A DNA stretch of 64,000 nucleotides, taken from positions 2,057,794-2,121,793 of the forward strand of contig ML679963.1 of the NCBI GenBank assembly GCA_007922225.1, in the 5' to 3' direction. The notes beneath the pieces were generated by a model. The model was not told the DNA's origin. It was given only the letters and a program-made list of their open reading frames with translations, and made no database searches. This document shows positions 48,681-59,970 of this stretch, piece by piece. The stretch's first letter is position 1. Every line of letters begins with the position of its first letter. The stretch is from Emydura subglobosa (taxonomy: Eukaryota; Chordata; Testudines; Chelidae). A program made the position numbers and the translations under genes.

Positions 48681-50950
48681 CCTTGTGAGGAGCATGACGT
48701 TCTGGAAATAGAAGGTTTACGTAGGGAATTAATACTTGTTGAGTTGAACAAGTTATACACTTTGGAGTCTTCTTCCCCTCCTGCTACCACCTTGAGCTGT
48801 CTACACTAGGTGCTGGTGGTGCAGGGGCGGACGGCTAACGGACAGTCTGCTAAACCACTCATCAATACTGCTCTGGCTCACTCTGTAGTTTTTATAATGG
48901 AAGCATTTTCTATGTGTAATTCAAGAGGTACATTTAAAAGGGTTTAAAGAAACCAATCCTTTACATAAACCTGATTAAAATGGCAAAGGCTCCTGGAGAC
49001 CGCATTGCAAAGCTAAACACACACAGCCCTTCAGCGCTTCTGAAACAGGGGCCCATACCCCTCTAATTCACACTGGACAGAAGAGTGGGGAAGGCAGACT
49101 GAATGGCAGACAGCTGGCTGTGAGGTTTACATTTTGCTCTTTAAGGTAACATAACTGAGAGTTCCATTTTTATTTTCTGACGTATGGAACGTTAAGAACT
49201 GGAATGATTCCCCGAGGATTGTTGCCGTATAGGAAAGGAAAATCACCAATCAGACATCCATAAAGACAACAGCGAGCATTAAACACCAGACTCGCAGTGC
49301 CTAGTCTAGTACTGGAGTCCAGCATTAAAAGCAGCAAAAGAGAAGACAATGCATTTGGCACTTTTCCTCCAATACTGTTTATTCAGGTCAAGCCCACACT
49401 CTGCTTTCAAATTCCTCTCGCTCTTTTGGAAAAGATGTGTTTTTGTTGTCACTGAAAGAAAACCAATACAAGTTCTACGATGTCCTTTGTGCACATAGCC
49501 AGAGACGAAGGTGAGGAACTCATTAGTAAAACAAGCAGAAACAAGAAGAAATAGTAGTAGTACGCTGAGATCCTTAGAAAAAAGGTGCCATATCAGAACA
49601 AAGAGCTTTACAAGCATTAAGCACGTTTCAACATCCCCACATCCATCACAATAACACTCTCACACTCCTGTTACACACAAGTTACTGAAGCACTGCGCCT
49701 ATATACAGCTGTGGAATTCCAGATATAGGGACGTTAGCATATGTACACTCAGGTTTAATTGCCCAGAGTACTCACCAAAGAGTCAGTCCATGATTAGCGT
49801 GCGGTTTTGAAGAGCAAGTCAATTTTTGAGCTAGAGCGCACATGCACAAAAAGAGCATCTGGGGGGAACAAAAATCCACTTAACGTCTAAGTGGCTAAGT
49901 TTCACAGAAGTATTTGCTTCCGTGCAGAGGATAGGATTTCAGTTGTAAGAATAAATGTTCCCCTAAAACGTTAGGAACACCTCTTGAATTAAGATGAAAA
50001 TGCACATGGAATCAGTGTGCTAGTCAATATACCTTAAAATTAATCCATGATCTGCAGTTGGTTTCAGTTTGACTTAATCAGCCCAAACCTCAATCAGCAT
50101 TTCAGTCACTCCCATTTCAATGCAGTGAATAGAACTTCCTCGTCTCCCTAACCCACCCTTGGCACCATCATGGGAGCATACATCTTTCTGGCCCACACTT
50201 GGAAGGAGTTCTCAAGACCAAGTATTTTTAACCCCTGCCCACTCCACGCCATGTGCATTTCTATGCCTCACAGAAGTTTATCCTTGTCTTAGAAGACAAT
50301 CTGCATTCCCTCCTCTCCCCCCCATTCCTACTGGAAAAGGAAAGAGGAACAATATAAAATTGCGCTGCAATTAAGGTCTAGGGGAAAACCTAGTTAGCAA
50401 GGTTAAGTCCTTGTAATTACAATGAGTTAAGCCAAAAGAATAAAACCCTGATATTTTTTAGACTGACTGGTTCCCTCTCCCTTCTCCACAGCATCCCATC
50501 AGCCCAGAATTGTGTTACCCACCATTGTCAGTGACCACTGCTAGTTACACAATTTGATGTTTAGAAGTGTAATCAGCCTGCATTCCACGGTAGCCAGAAA
50601 GTCATCTTTTGTACCATCCCATGGGTAGGATTATTTCTCCACATCAGCACCTGGCAGTACAAGGGTTTTTGATTGATTGATTGATTGTTTAAACTGGAGC
50701 TTCCATGTTTCCAACTCCATGTCTGACTCTCAGAGTAGATCAAGAATTAATTGTACATACGTCTTTTGATGTTACCAAATCAAGCGTCTTCCTCCACACA
50801 AAAGATTCTCCTCTGCTGAAGATGGCCCATTAACATTTATATAGCTATCATTGTTCCAGGCTGAAGTGTTAAGTCTTGCAGACCAGGTTAGCACCCCCAC
50901 CCCTCGGAGGTCTTTGTATTCCTATGCTTAATTGTTAGTGCACAGCATTG

Positions 50951-50964
50951 CCCCCCCCCCCCCC
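50951..50964. repeat. Poly(C) tract
   Basis: Fourteen consecutive C bases. Confidence 0.95.
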
Positions 50965-51721
50965 TGAATCTTTGTTTATAATCAGAGATGATTTTTCTTG
51001 GGCGGTACCTTTCCCAAATCATAATCCTACACACAAAGCCTTTAGGACTAACTCAGTTCCCCTCTTCTTCCCCATTACAACGCCCACGAACACTCTCAAA
51101 TAAATAAAGCCAATAGAGACCATAAAAACCCACTTCCCCATGGAACTAACAAGAGCAAGTGCATGGCAGTCGTGCCCCGCTTGTATGTTAAGGCCCATCT
51201 CCACCACCCGCCGCTAGCTTTTCTTTTCAGATTCTGAGACCCTCAGGGAAGGACTAAATCTTCATAAAGCTGCACAGGAGCCAGCGCTTTGTTTAGACTG
51301 CACCAGTGCCCGCCAAATGGGTGTTGTTATACACCGGGCCCAAGAGAAGCACGGTGCCCATTTCTGCAGTGCTGCGTCCCACAGCCTTGGCTTGGGCTAC
51401 GTGTAATGTTCTCTTCCCATCACTGCATGTAAAGTGTGTGACGTGAAACACCCGACAGCAGCATTGCAACCGCTGACTCCTAATCTGCAGTTCCCTGTCG
51501 GTCTGACTAGTAACAAAACCAGGGCATTATTTATAGGACAAATACATGAACACTGGCTCCTGAATGCAGACACAGAGTGTTCTATTGCATCATTTACTCT
51601 ACCATTACTTGTAACAGTCTCTAATGAGTACAAATCATTTCCCCAGCTAATTGCCTCCCCTCGCCGTCTGCCCTGTGCTGCTCAGAACCGAGATGAGCTT
51701 GGCTGTTGTTCCTAAGACTCT

Positions 51722-51980
51722 GGCTACAGTACATGGTTCACGGTGGCACTGATGCAGTTACACCGCTATAAGCTCTCTAGCGTAGACGCTCTCAGCTGAC
51801 GAGAGAGAGCGCTGCCGTCCGCTTGCTTACACCAGCCCCTGAGAGCAGCAGTAGCTATGTCACATAGTGCGGTCCACACCAGCGCTTAAATCGGCATCAT
51901 TTATGTTGCTCGGTTGGGGAGGCAGAGGGGGGTTGCTAAATCAGAGCGCTGAGCGACATAAATTGTAGTGTAGCATGCAG
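51722..51980. repeat. Reptile dispersed repeat, probably non-autonomous DNA transposon
   Basis: Begins near GGCTACAGTACATGG, contains CTCTAGCGTAGACGCTCTCA, GCTATGTCACATAGTGCGGT and CCACACCAGCGCTTAAATCG, and ends near CATAAATTGTAGTGTAGCAT. The phrases on chance shortening of 'tacactacag' at the ends and the inner TAGCGTAGACG resemble the repeat at 24977-25193. Exact ends and family are not certain. Confidence 0.5.
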
Positions 51981-52454
51981 AGACCAAAATACTGGAACGC
52001 AGTTGTTGGCAGTAATGTGGTCAATGCTACTGCAAAGCCAGGAGGAGCAGCACAAAAGTATGAGTTGTTTTTACACTGCCCCACCATCAACGGTGGCCTA
52101 TTAATATTAGCTTTTGGACACCATTTTTTTAAATGGGGGACAGGTGTGAGAGAGGAGACGATGGAAGACTAGCTATTTAAAGTTCAATGGACATTTTTCA
52201 GACCAGGCTCAAAAGTTGACTATTTAAAAGCTTTTCCTGTGTGTGTTTTTAATGGGTATCTGAAATGAATGCAAGATCGGAACAAAGTTCCTGGTTTTCT
52301 AGCAGCTCAAAACAATTCTGGATAGAGACATGGATAAGCATACTGCACTTGTGTTCTGTAAACAGAAACTATTTTATCATTAACCCCAAAACAGAAATTG
52401 ATAAGATAACCAACTGAAATAAGATTGAGACGTTACTATGAACGCATGAATCAT

Positions 52455-52850
52455 CATAACAGACTAGACTAGTGTTTCCTCTAGTCTAATATCCAGTCTT
52501 CAACAATGGCTGGTGGTAGATGCTTCCAAGGAAGGTCCAAGAAACCTAACTATAGAATAGCCTGCCCATACAAGAAATTTCTACCCCATTCATTATCTAG
52601 AAGTTGGCTTATCCCTTGAAGCACCAGGGGGTTAGATCCCTTCCAAACATCAGACTTTTAAAATCCCAACCAATATAAAACTGCAAATATTTTCATTACA
52701 CATCAACTTCCAATCCTTTTTTAAAGCCTGTTAATATAGGTCATGTTTGCCTCTGATATTCTTGCAGCAATGAGTTCCAGAGATATCAAGTAAATAAAGC
52801 TGACAAAAAGGAAATTATTTTGTAAATTTGCTGGGTTTGATACACCTGAA
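52455..52850 (-). mobile_element. Old CR1-like fragment
   Basis: The order AGACTAGACTAGTGTTTCCT, TCTAGTCTAATATCCAGTCT, CAACAATGGCTGGTGGTAGA, CTTCCAATCCTTTTTTAAAG and CTTGCAGCAATGAGTTCCAG is that of a reverse-oriented CR1 3' region. It is highly diverged, older than the other copies here. Confidence 0.6.
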
Positions 52851-53937
52851 AAATGTTATTCTGATAGATTACCTAAGGCAGCAATTTAGAACCAAAACCT
52901 TTGTTTGGCGTTGCGCTAGAACAGCAGATTTGCAATATCAGCAAAAAGGCGAGACTCCATACTACTGATTCAGATTTCTGTTCAGTTTGAGTTTTACATT
53001 CTACTCCCAACAAGGAGGTTCCCAATTATTATATCATTTATAGTATCACCAGTTGTATTGCTTAGAGATTATATATTACATCCAAAAATAGTACAGCAGA
53101 AGAATGTTAAGGTTGCAAAGGCAGAACTAAACAGTTAGGAAATGCCTGAATCAAAATTGCCTGTGCACCATCCATTCTGCGCAATGAATGAGGCAGGGCT
53201 CCTTTTTTAAAAAAAAAAGTATGTGATCATATAATTAAAGATCATATATCATAATGCACAGACACAAGGGGGTCAAATTAAGGTTGCATGGGCACCCTGG
53301 ATTCAAGCATTTTTAACTCCTAAGTGCATCACTTTACAAGTTTAATATTCTTTTAACTTAAGACTTTTGGATGTTAACTATTTTATAATAGTTCTATCAC
53401 CACAGCTTACAGTGAACTGGATTTCTTCCAGGGATGGAGTGGTGCTTAAGAAAAATGGTTCCAGTTTACACAATCTCATAACATTAAAAATTAGAGTGTT
53501 TACTAATCTTACCCATTTGGGAGCCCCTTACAGTTCTTAGTAGCAGATTAATTAATTCATCATTTTTGAGGAGTTACTTTTGTCACCACCTTTTAACATC
53601 AGGTGGCAGCATCTCTCCATCCATGTGTCAGGGATGAGAACAGACGGGCTTTGATTTAGCACACACCAAGTCTAGTCACACTCAGTTGTCTCTCTAGACA
53701 TCCAATTCTTTCCTTGCTTGTGCAACTTCTTTATCAAGGGATGTAGTTCTGGTAGTATCTCCTATTGACTGATCTTGCATAACATGGCCAGAAGAAAGCT
53801 GACCATCCAGCAATACTTCTACTACAGCTCTTGTTTTTAAAGACACTTTCTCAGCTCTTCAAACTAATGAATGAGTTTATTGGTGAGAAGGTCTCCGAAT
53901 TGAAAGCTGAAGTAATGAGTGATCTGTCTATCCACAG

Positions 53938-54113
53938 GTACAAGGAGCTGCAGTACCAGCTTTCCCCCAGCCCATCACCGTGCCTCAACCAGGTCCAGGA
54001 CCTTCCAAGAGTGAAAAGAGGCAGTTTTGTCTCCAAGCGCAGCGAGACTTTTTCCAAGATGCCAACAAGGAGGGTGAATTAGTGTTTCGCATGTACACAC
54101 CCACCAAGGGGAA
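53938..54113 (+). other. Exon-like open frame of unknown identity, antisense to SSH2
   Basis: I do not recognise this. It is a 176-base segment bounded by a plausible acceptor (CTGTCTATCCACAG, ending 53937) and a strong donor (GTAAGTAAG from 54114). The frame starting at 53938 is open for 58 codons plus two bases. It begins VQGAAVPAFPQPITVPQPGP and ends in a well-mixed, protein-like stretch containing KRQFCLQAQRDFFQDANKEG and ELVFRMYTP. An in-frame TGA lies just upstream of the acceptor (ending 53922) and, if the donor is not used, a TAA follows at once. A second frame over the same bases (53831-54082) is also open, which weakens the case. It could be an exon of an antisense gene nested in the SSH2 intron, a retroposed fragment, or chance. 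Confidence 0.4.
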
Positions 54114-57009
54114 GTAAGTAAGACAGTTTCAGTCCAATCATAAAAAACTAGACAGCACCTACTTTCAGAAGGCAGAGACCCTGACTAAATTGGAACTAGG
54201 ATTCCAGGAGATCTAGGAGTGCCGCATGGTGTTACTAATTTTCACGTTATCCCATCCAGAGTTGTGCTTAATAAGAACTTTAATGAATTTTTCTTTCATC
54301 ATTCTTTCTCTTTTCCATAGAAGGTGACTAATCCTGGCTGATCCAATGGTATATATTTCTTTCCTATGGACGTAACTTGTGGAGGTCACACAAATATGAT
54401 GCAATTAGGATAGCCAGGATCAGCACACATCAGTGTCTTTCAGCACAGAGCATCACATGGTACTCTTCTGTCTCAGACCTACAGCGAGGAAGGTCAAAGG
54501 CACACAGATGCATACGTATAAAAAGCCCCCTAAAATGCAAGCAAGTCTATATACCAATACTCTAGATACAGCTGCACTCTCCAGCATAACCAGTAATTGC
54601 ACATTTCTGCAGCTGTGGGTTATAATTTACAGCAAGAGACCTGGATTAGATATTTTTTTAACTCAGGGGCAGCAAAGCTAATTCAATTTACAGCCTCAAA
54701 ACAAGTGAATACAACCCATATAGAGTTATTAGCCATAAGTTTCCGCATTTAATTGTGGGCTCCCACTCCCGAAATGGAAGGAGTTAACGCTGAAACCTTG
54801 AGGCATCTTGGCTACCTGGAACCTTCACTGCAGCAAGGACCAGACATTTTTCTCCAGGAAAGGCCTCTTTTCACTGAACCCATGGACAGCGCAATGGTTC
54901 TCTAGCTCTGCAACGGGCAGCAGAGCATGACAGGAAACATACGGAAATTGTGTTCTCTTCATTTCAACGTATTCATAGGCTGAAAATTAGGACCAAATAG
55001 AAGTTTGCTCCTGACACTTCTAGGAAGAGACATAACCCCCCCTTTCTGGGCACAGAGTTATGCATATGCAAACAGACATTAGTCTGATCAAGTGATATGC
55101 AAAGAAGGCTCAAAGAACTCCTTTGAGGGCTTAGAAAATGATGGCATAGCTACAGCCAGGGGCTTTTAATTCAATTTTATATGCAGTGGTTATTATGCAG
55201 GAAGAAAGCATGATGACCTCTTTCCAAATGCTGAACTTAATCAACTCTTTTTGTCCCAATGATGATATAAATGATACTCCATGGCTAGGAGGGACCTGCA
55301 GGTGGCTTCACACCTGAACTTCAAAGGGATCTGATAGTTTATGTGAGAGGATAGCCTGACAAAGAACTGGATGCAGAGAGCACCATGACACCACTGTTTG
55401 GGGTGTGGAAGACACAGCCTGTCAGCAAACGAAAGATGCACAGCTCCTTGTAACACAAAGGATGCAGAGCACACAAGAAAAGTTAACATACAGCCAGTTG
55501 GTGTAACACTTATAAACAAGACTTAATACTCATGCTTTTTAGGGGAGCATGACAACGTAGCAATGCAAAATCCATAGCTGTTACAGGCTGCATGCCAGAG
55601 AGAGAGAGAGAAAATAGACAAGGCAGGACTTGGAGTCCAAGTGCTCTTCAACTAGATCTGAGTCTGGGCTAGTTTGATGGCCTTTTATTGTAGTTACCAA
55701 AGACTGGTCAGGGGAAGAACATCGTGAAGGTAATAGACAAGCCAGACTGGAGCAGCCAAATTACTTTCCTGTTCCCTTTCTACACAATTCACTGATTTCA
55801 ACTGGTTTGAAGGGGACAATTTTGGTCCTCCTGGCTAAAAGGTAAAGGGGACCACACATGGATGAAGGGAGAAAGTCACAGGTAAGGGGTGGTTCCAGAA
55901 TAGGGAATCAGGGGAAACCTGGCCTAGGCACGGCATAGGACCAGGAGCTTTGTGGGACATTCCTATGAACTACGGAGGTGGCCAATAGTTAGAAGCTGAA
56001 GAACCAGAGTGGTGCGCTGCCTTCGGGGAGGGGAGAGCCTGGGTAGGAAAGTTCTGAGTAACCTGAAGATGGAGGGAGGTAAAATAAGCTTCACGTTACT
56101 TAAAATCCTGCCAGGAGTCTCAGTCTGCTGCAGCAAATTTTCAACATTTGAAAAGCTTCACAAATGAGCTGCACAGAAGTTAACTATTTGCTTTCTATCC
56201 CTATAAATATGCACTCCCCCACCGATAAGGCAACTATTTGCTTTGCAGCCACGTAGGCGTTTGCCATAATGTGGTGCTTTTCTACACCAGCTTCCATCAG
56301 AGAACCTCAAAGTGCTTCAAAATCAGAGAAGTGTCAATATACCCAGTGTGAGTGTACTGCGCCCCATCCAGTGGTCAGGTGCTGCTCTGAGCGGGTCCTA
56401 CCCTACCTGGATACAAAGGAGGTGGGAGTGGTTCTCTGCAGAAGATTCGGAAGGTGGGCTGGGCAGGCTTGAGAGAGAGTAACCTAGGAGCAGCCAAGGC
56501 AGGGCAGAAGGCTTGAGCTGAATTTCGTGTTGCTGTTCTTTGTTCACTGAGCCAGGTCCCAGGAAGGGGGTGAGTTTGGACTTGTCATACCAGCTGACCT
56601 GTTTTGTAGAGAGTTTTCAAGTTTCACACTGAGATCATCTGCTCCTGTCTCCACCCACGATGGGCCACCTCAAAGTCACACATTAAATAACTCTGTTAGT
56701 CATCCATGGTGCTAGGACAGCAGCAAACAGCTAGATGTCTTCTTCATTAGGCTACTCCAGACCTGAAAAGGTGCCAGAGTATTGTCTCCTCAATGCCCAG
56801 ATAAATGGAGAGGGTTATCCAGCCACAGGACGGATTGTGTCTATTAATGTAACCATGTGTGTGATGCTCTAATCTCACTGGCTGCTTGAAGGACATTTTG
56901 GGGTTGTAACTTTTCCCACAGCATCTGCTCAGACCCCAAAGCCAATCCCTTCTGCAGATTTCAGGACTTCTCTCTGTTGGTCAGGTGTGTGGGAGGGAAG
57001 GGAACAGCA

Positions 57010-57300
57010 CAAGCTCTAAGAGAAAGTTCCATAACAGTAGCCAATGGCTGGACAATGAAGCTTAACAAATTCAGCCTGGAAATAAGGCGTCAATTTTTAA
57101 CTGTGACGGTAATTAGCCACTGGAACAACTTACCCAGGGGCATGGTGGAGTCTCAGTTGCCAACCATTTTTAAATCAAGACTGGAGGTTTTTCTGAAAGC
57201 TCTGCTCTAGGAATTATTGCGAGGAAGTTCTCTGGCCTGGGCAGTGCCGGAGGTCAGGCTGGATGACCGCAATGGTCCCTTCTGGTGTTAGCATCCATAA
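57010..57300 (+). mobile_element. CR1 LINE 3' end, plus strand
   Basis: Forward-oriented ORF2 C-terminus and 3' UTR: the frame at 56977-57210 reads LNKFSLEIRRQFLTVTVISH, WNNLPRG and FKSRLEVFLKALL, the standard CR1 C-terminal residues. GGCCTGGGCAGTGCCGGAGG, TCAGGCTGGATGACCGCAAT and GGTCCCTTCTGG at the 3' end follow. It ends near 57300. Confidence 0.88.
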
Positions 57301-58079
57301 AAGTTATCCCGTAACTGCCGACTGCAAGATTTCTTGCAGCTCCCTGTGAAGCGTTCGGAACTGAACACAGTTGGACAGAAGGACCATTGGTCCTATCTGT
57401 AGCGGCGGTTCCTATGCGCTAAGGAAGGATGCAGAAGGAGAGTGAGTCCCAGGGATCTGTCCTCTAGTTTCTCATCCTTTGATCAAATGCGTCCAAGTTC
57501 TCCTACCTGTTCCACAACTCAGACACCCTAGGATGCAATTTCAACATCATCTGTGTGACCAGGGAACCCTTAGGCACAACTGGCAGAGGGCACCAAGTGG
57601 TGCGTAGGGTTTTATAGGGACCCTGGGTCGGAGATCTGTATAATAGTTCACCGAAGGGTGGCATATGAGGTCTCTATCAAGAGCCAATAGCCCACTGGTC
57701 ATCACTGCAAAACGTACATACGGATAATACTGAAGGAGTTACATATCTCTACTGAAAATCATGCTCTTAAGGTTTTGGAGCTAAGGCAGGTCACCAAGAA
57801 GTGACACCTTGGAGATGATCCTTTCAGCCTCTCTGACCATTTGCCTCCTGCTGTAGGCCTCTTTGAAAACTGAGTCAGATGTGAATTTATGGATCCAAGA
57901 AAGGAAGGCGAGGGTGGGTCTTGTTTATGAAGAAGAACAAAGGGTTGGTCCTGTATCTCTTGGGGTGCAAAGAGACGCACTGAATCCTTCACCGAGGAGG
58001 CAAAGTGATACCGTGCTTGTCTCGTGAAAGGAGGGCCACAGCTGTAAAGCACTGGATGGAGGTGGGGTGAGCAATACCC

Positions 58080-58540
58080 TACAGGACACGTGAAGTCAGT
58101 CTAAGCTCTAAGGTGCATGTTATGAATTTAATTGATATGGAACCGTTCGTTTCCAATACTTCTACCTGCTACTACCAGACTCTCCAGGCTTTGTTCAATA
58201 AACTTCTGCCTGATTTCACTATAAAGATACCGAAGTGCTGCGCGTTAAGTGGAGCGGTGAGCTGAGGCTGAACTAGCAAGCTGCAGTGGCCTGCTTCTTC
58301 GGGAGCAGCAAATCTGTGAGCACTGTGAGTGTCCAGTGGACCAGGGGCTGGGCGCTCCAGGAAGTTGCTCGGAGAGCTCAAGGGTGGGATGTGCCCATTG
58401 CTAACCTGCAGAGTGGCAGTGGGGCCTGCGAGGCCTAGGCTAGTGATGCGTGTGGCCACTGGAGCTGGCCCATGGCATCCTCACACCAAGGGCAGGTCCT
58501 GGCGAGGTGCCTCACAACCTGGGTATTCTCAGGGAGCGTC
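58080..58540 (+). mobile_element. Possible LTR-like fragment
   Basis: TCTCCAGGCTTTGTTCAATA followed by AACTTCTGCCTGATTTCACT has an AATAAA at 58197-58202 placed as in the R region of many LTRs. GATACCGAAGTGCTGCGCGT and, further on, CAGGTCCTGGCGAGGTGCCT look like a U5/leader junction. No matching second LTR, primer binding site or gag/pol frame was found in the window, so this would be a solo or broken LTR. Identification is tentative. Confidence 0.3.
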
Positions 58541-59814
58541 ACAGCCTGCTCAGAGGTGAAGATGAAGGCGCACATTTGATAAGCTAGAGCCTGAACAGTG
58601 CAGAGCAAATGAAGATGTTAAGTGCATCTCCATATGTGCCTATTCCCAATATTTAAACTGCGCCTCGTATCGGTGAAGAATTAAGTGTTTAGAAATATCC
58701 CTGTTAATTACTTAATAGTATTTATTATTCAAATAGGAAATTAACAATTTAATCTCATTACCTGAAACAGACTTCCTGCTGTAATGAAAACGCTTTCAAG
58801 TATCATCCCCCACATTTTCACGCTGTAGTCAGCGGGCTATGTTCAGGCATGCTTGGGGCAGAGGACGCTACCCTGAGGCTGGTGCTATCATGACTTTGCA
58901 TGAGGTCAGGGCAAGGCAAGGCATGTTCTTCCTGAAAGAGCCGTTTAAACCAAACCCACTGCAGGAGAAAGTCAGCAATAGAAGCCACGGCCTGTGCAGG
59001 TAAGTTAGAATGATTGCATGATCTCTGCCTCATCCCCAGAAAGCTGCACCAACTGGGCTCTGCTCAGACAAGCAGTCAGAAATTCCATTAATAGATGCCT
59101 CTAAAGAGTTAATTCTAAGTACACCTGATAATTCAGACTGGATTTAACTCAGCCCATTTTTTTAACTGCAAGCTGCCATCTATTACCAGTCTGCAGACAG
59201 GATGGGACAGTGACAACTACTTCCTGCCGCCCGGAAATAGCATTTCAACTTTTTAAATGCCTTCAAATTGGATAGACCATTTCATATGTCTGCCAGGCAG
59301 AAACCCACTGGAGTCCCCCAGCAGTTTTTTCCTTCGGAAGTGTCTTGGATGCTGCTAGCTTCCCTACCACAAGCAACAGGAAGTCTCAGAGCAGAGGTCA
59401 CCACGTCAGCAGTGGGGTGCCATTTCCTATCCTACAGAAGTATTTTAAATATGCACAAAATGTTATCACTGAACCCAAGTTAAAAAGAAGCCCCTAACTA
59501 GGACACAGCAACTGAGCTGAGACAAAATGCATGAGTCAGGCTCCAAAAAGTCATGAGATTTTAATACACAAAGTGGGTTTGTTATTTGTGGTAGGTTTTT
59601 GAGCCTTTAACGTTCATGTTTTCAAGCCCTTCTCCACAGTCATGACAGCCAGAGACCTCTTAATAAGAGCAGAGATGCTCACGTAGGTACCTGACTCCAG
59701 GAGCTGGGGGTCTATGGCGAAAAAGCCACCCAACGCCACAGGACTCGTGATAAGATCATGAGAACTGGCAACACTAATTGACAGCTGAAGCTGCAAAAGC
59801 CCTTGTCAGTCACC

Positions 59815-59970
59815 TGAGTGTCACGAGCCCATCCTGAAGCAGTAGTGCTGGTCACAGCTTTATAAGCAACGGGAAGCGAAACCCCGCCGCCGCCGCCGAA
59901 AGTCCCCCCCCTTTTTTTTCCCTGAGTGGTACTCGGGGGGGAAAAAAAGGTTGAGAACCTCTGCCCTAGA
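59815..59970. repeat. MITE-like fragment with (CCG)n tract
   Basis: The right end reads AAAAAAAGGTTGAGAACCTC followed by TGCCCTAGAGG, resembling the hAT-type terminus (TGAGAACCACTG) of the element at 43466. Upstream lie CTCGGGGGGGAAAAAAAGG and a short CCG tract at 59884-59898. The matching left terminus was not found, so the element is truncated or too diverged. Confidence 0.4.

Noticed and set aside
53938..54113. Assignment of the plus-strand frame to EFCAB5, the known head-to-head neighbour of SSH2
   Set aside because: The SSH2 exon at 62713-62756 shows the locus is still inside SSH2 here, so EFCAB5 should lie beyond the window. The residues also do not match what I recall of EFCAB5.
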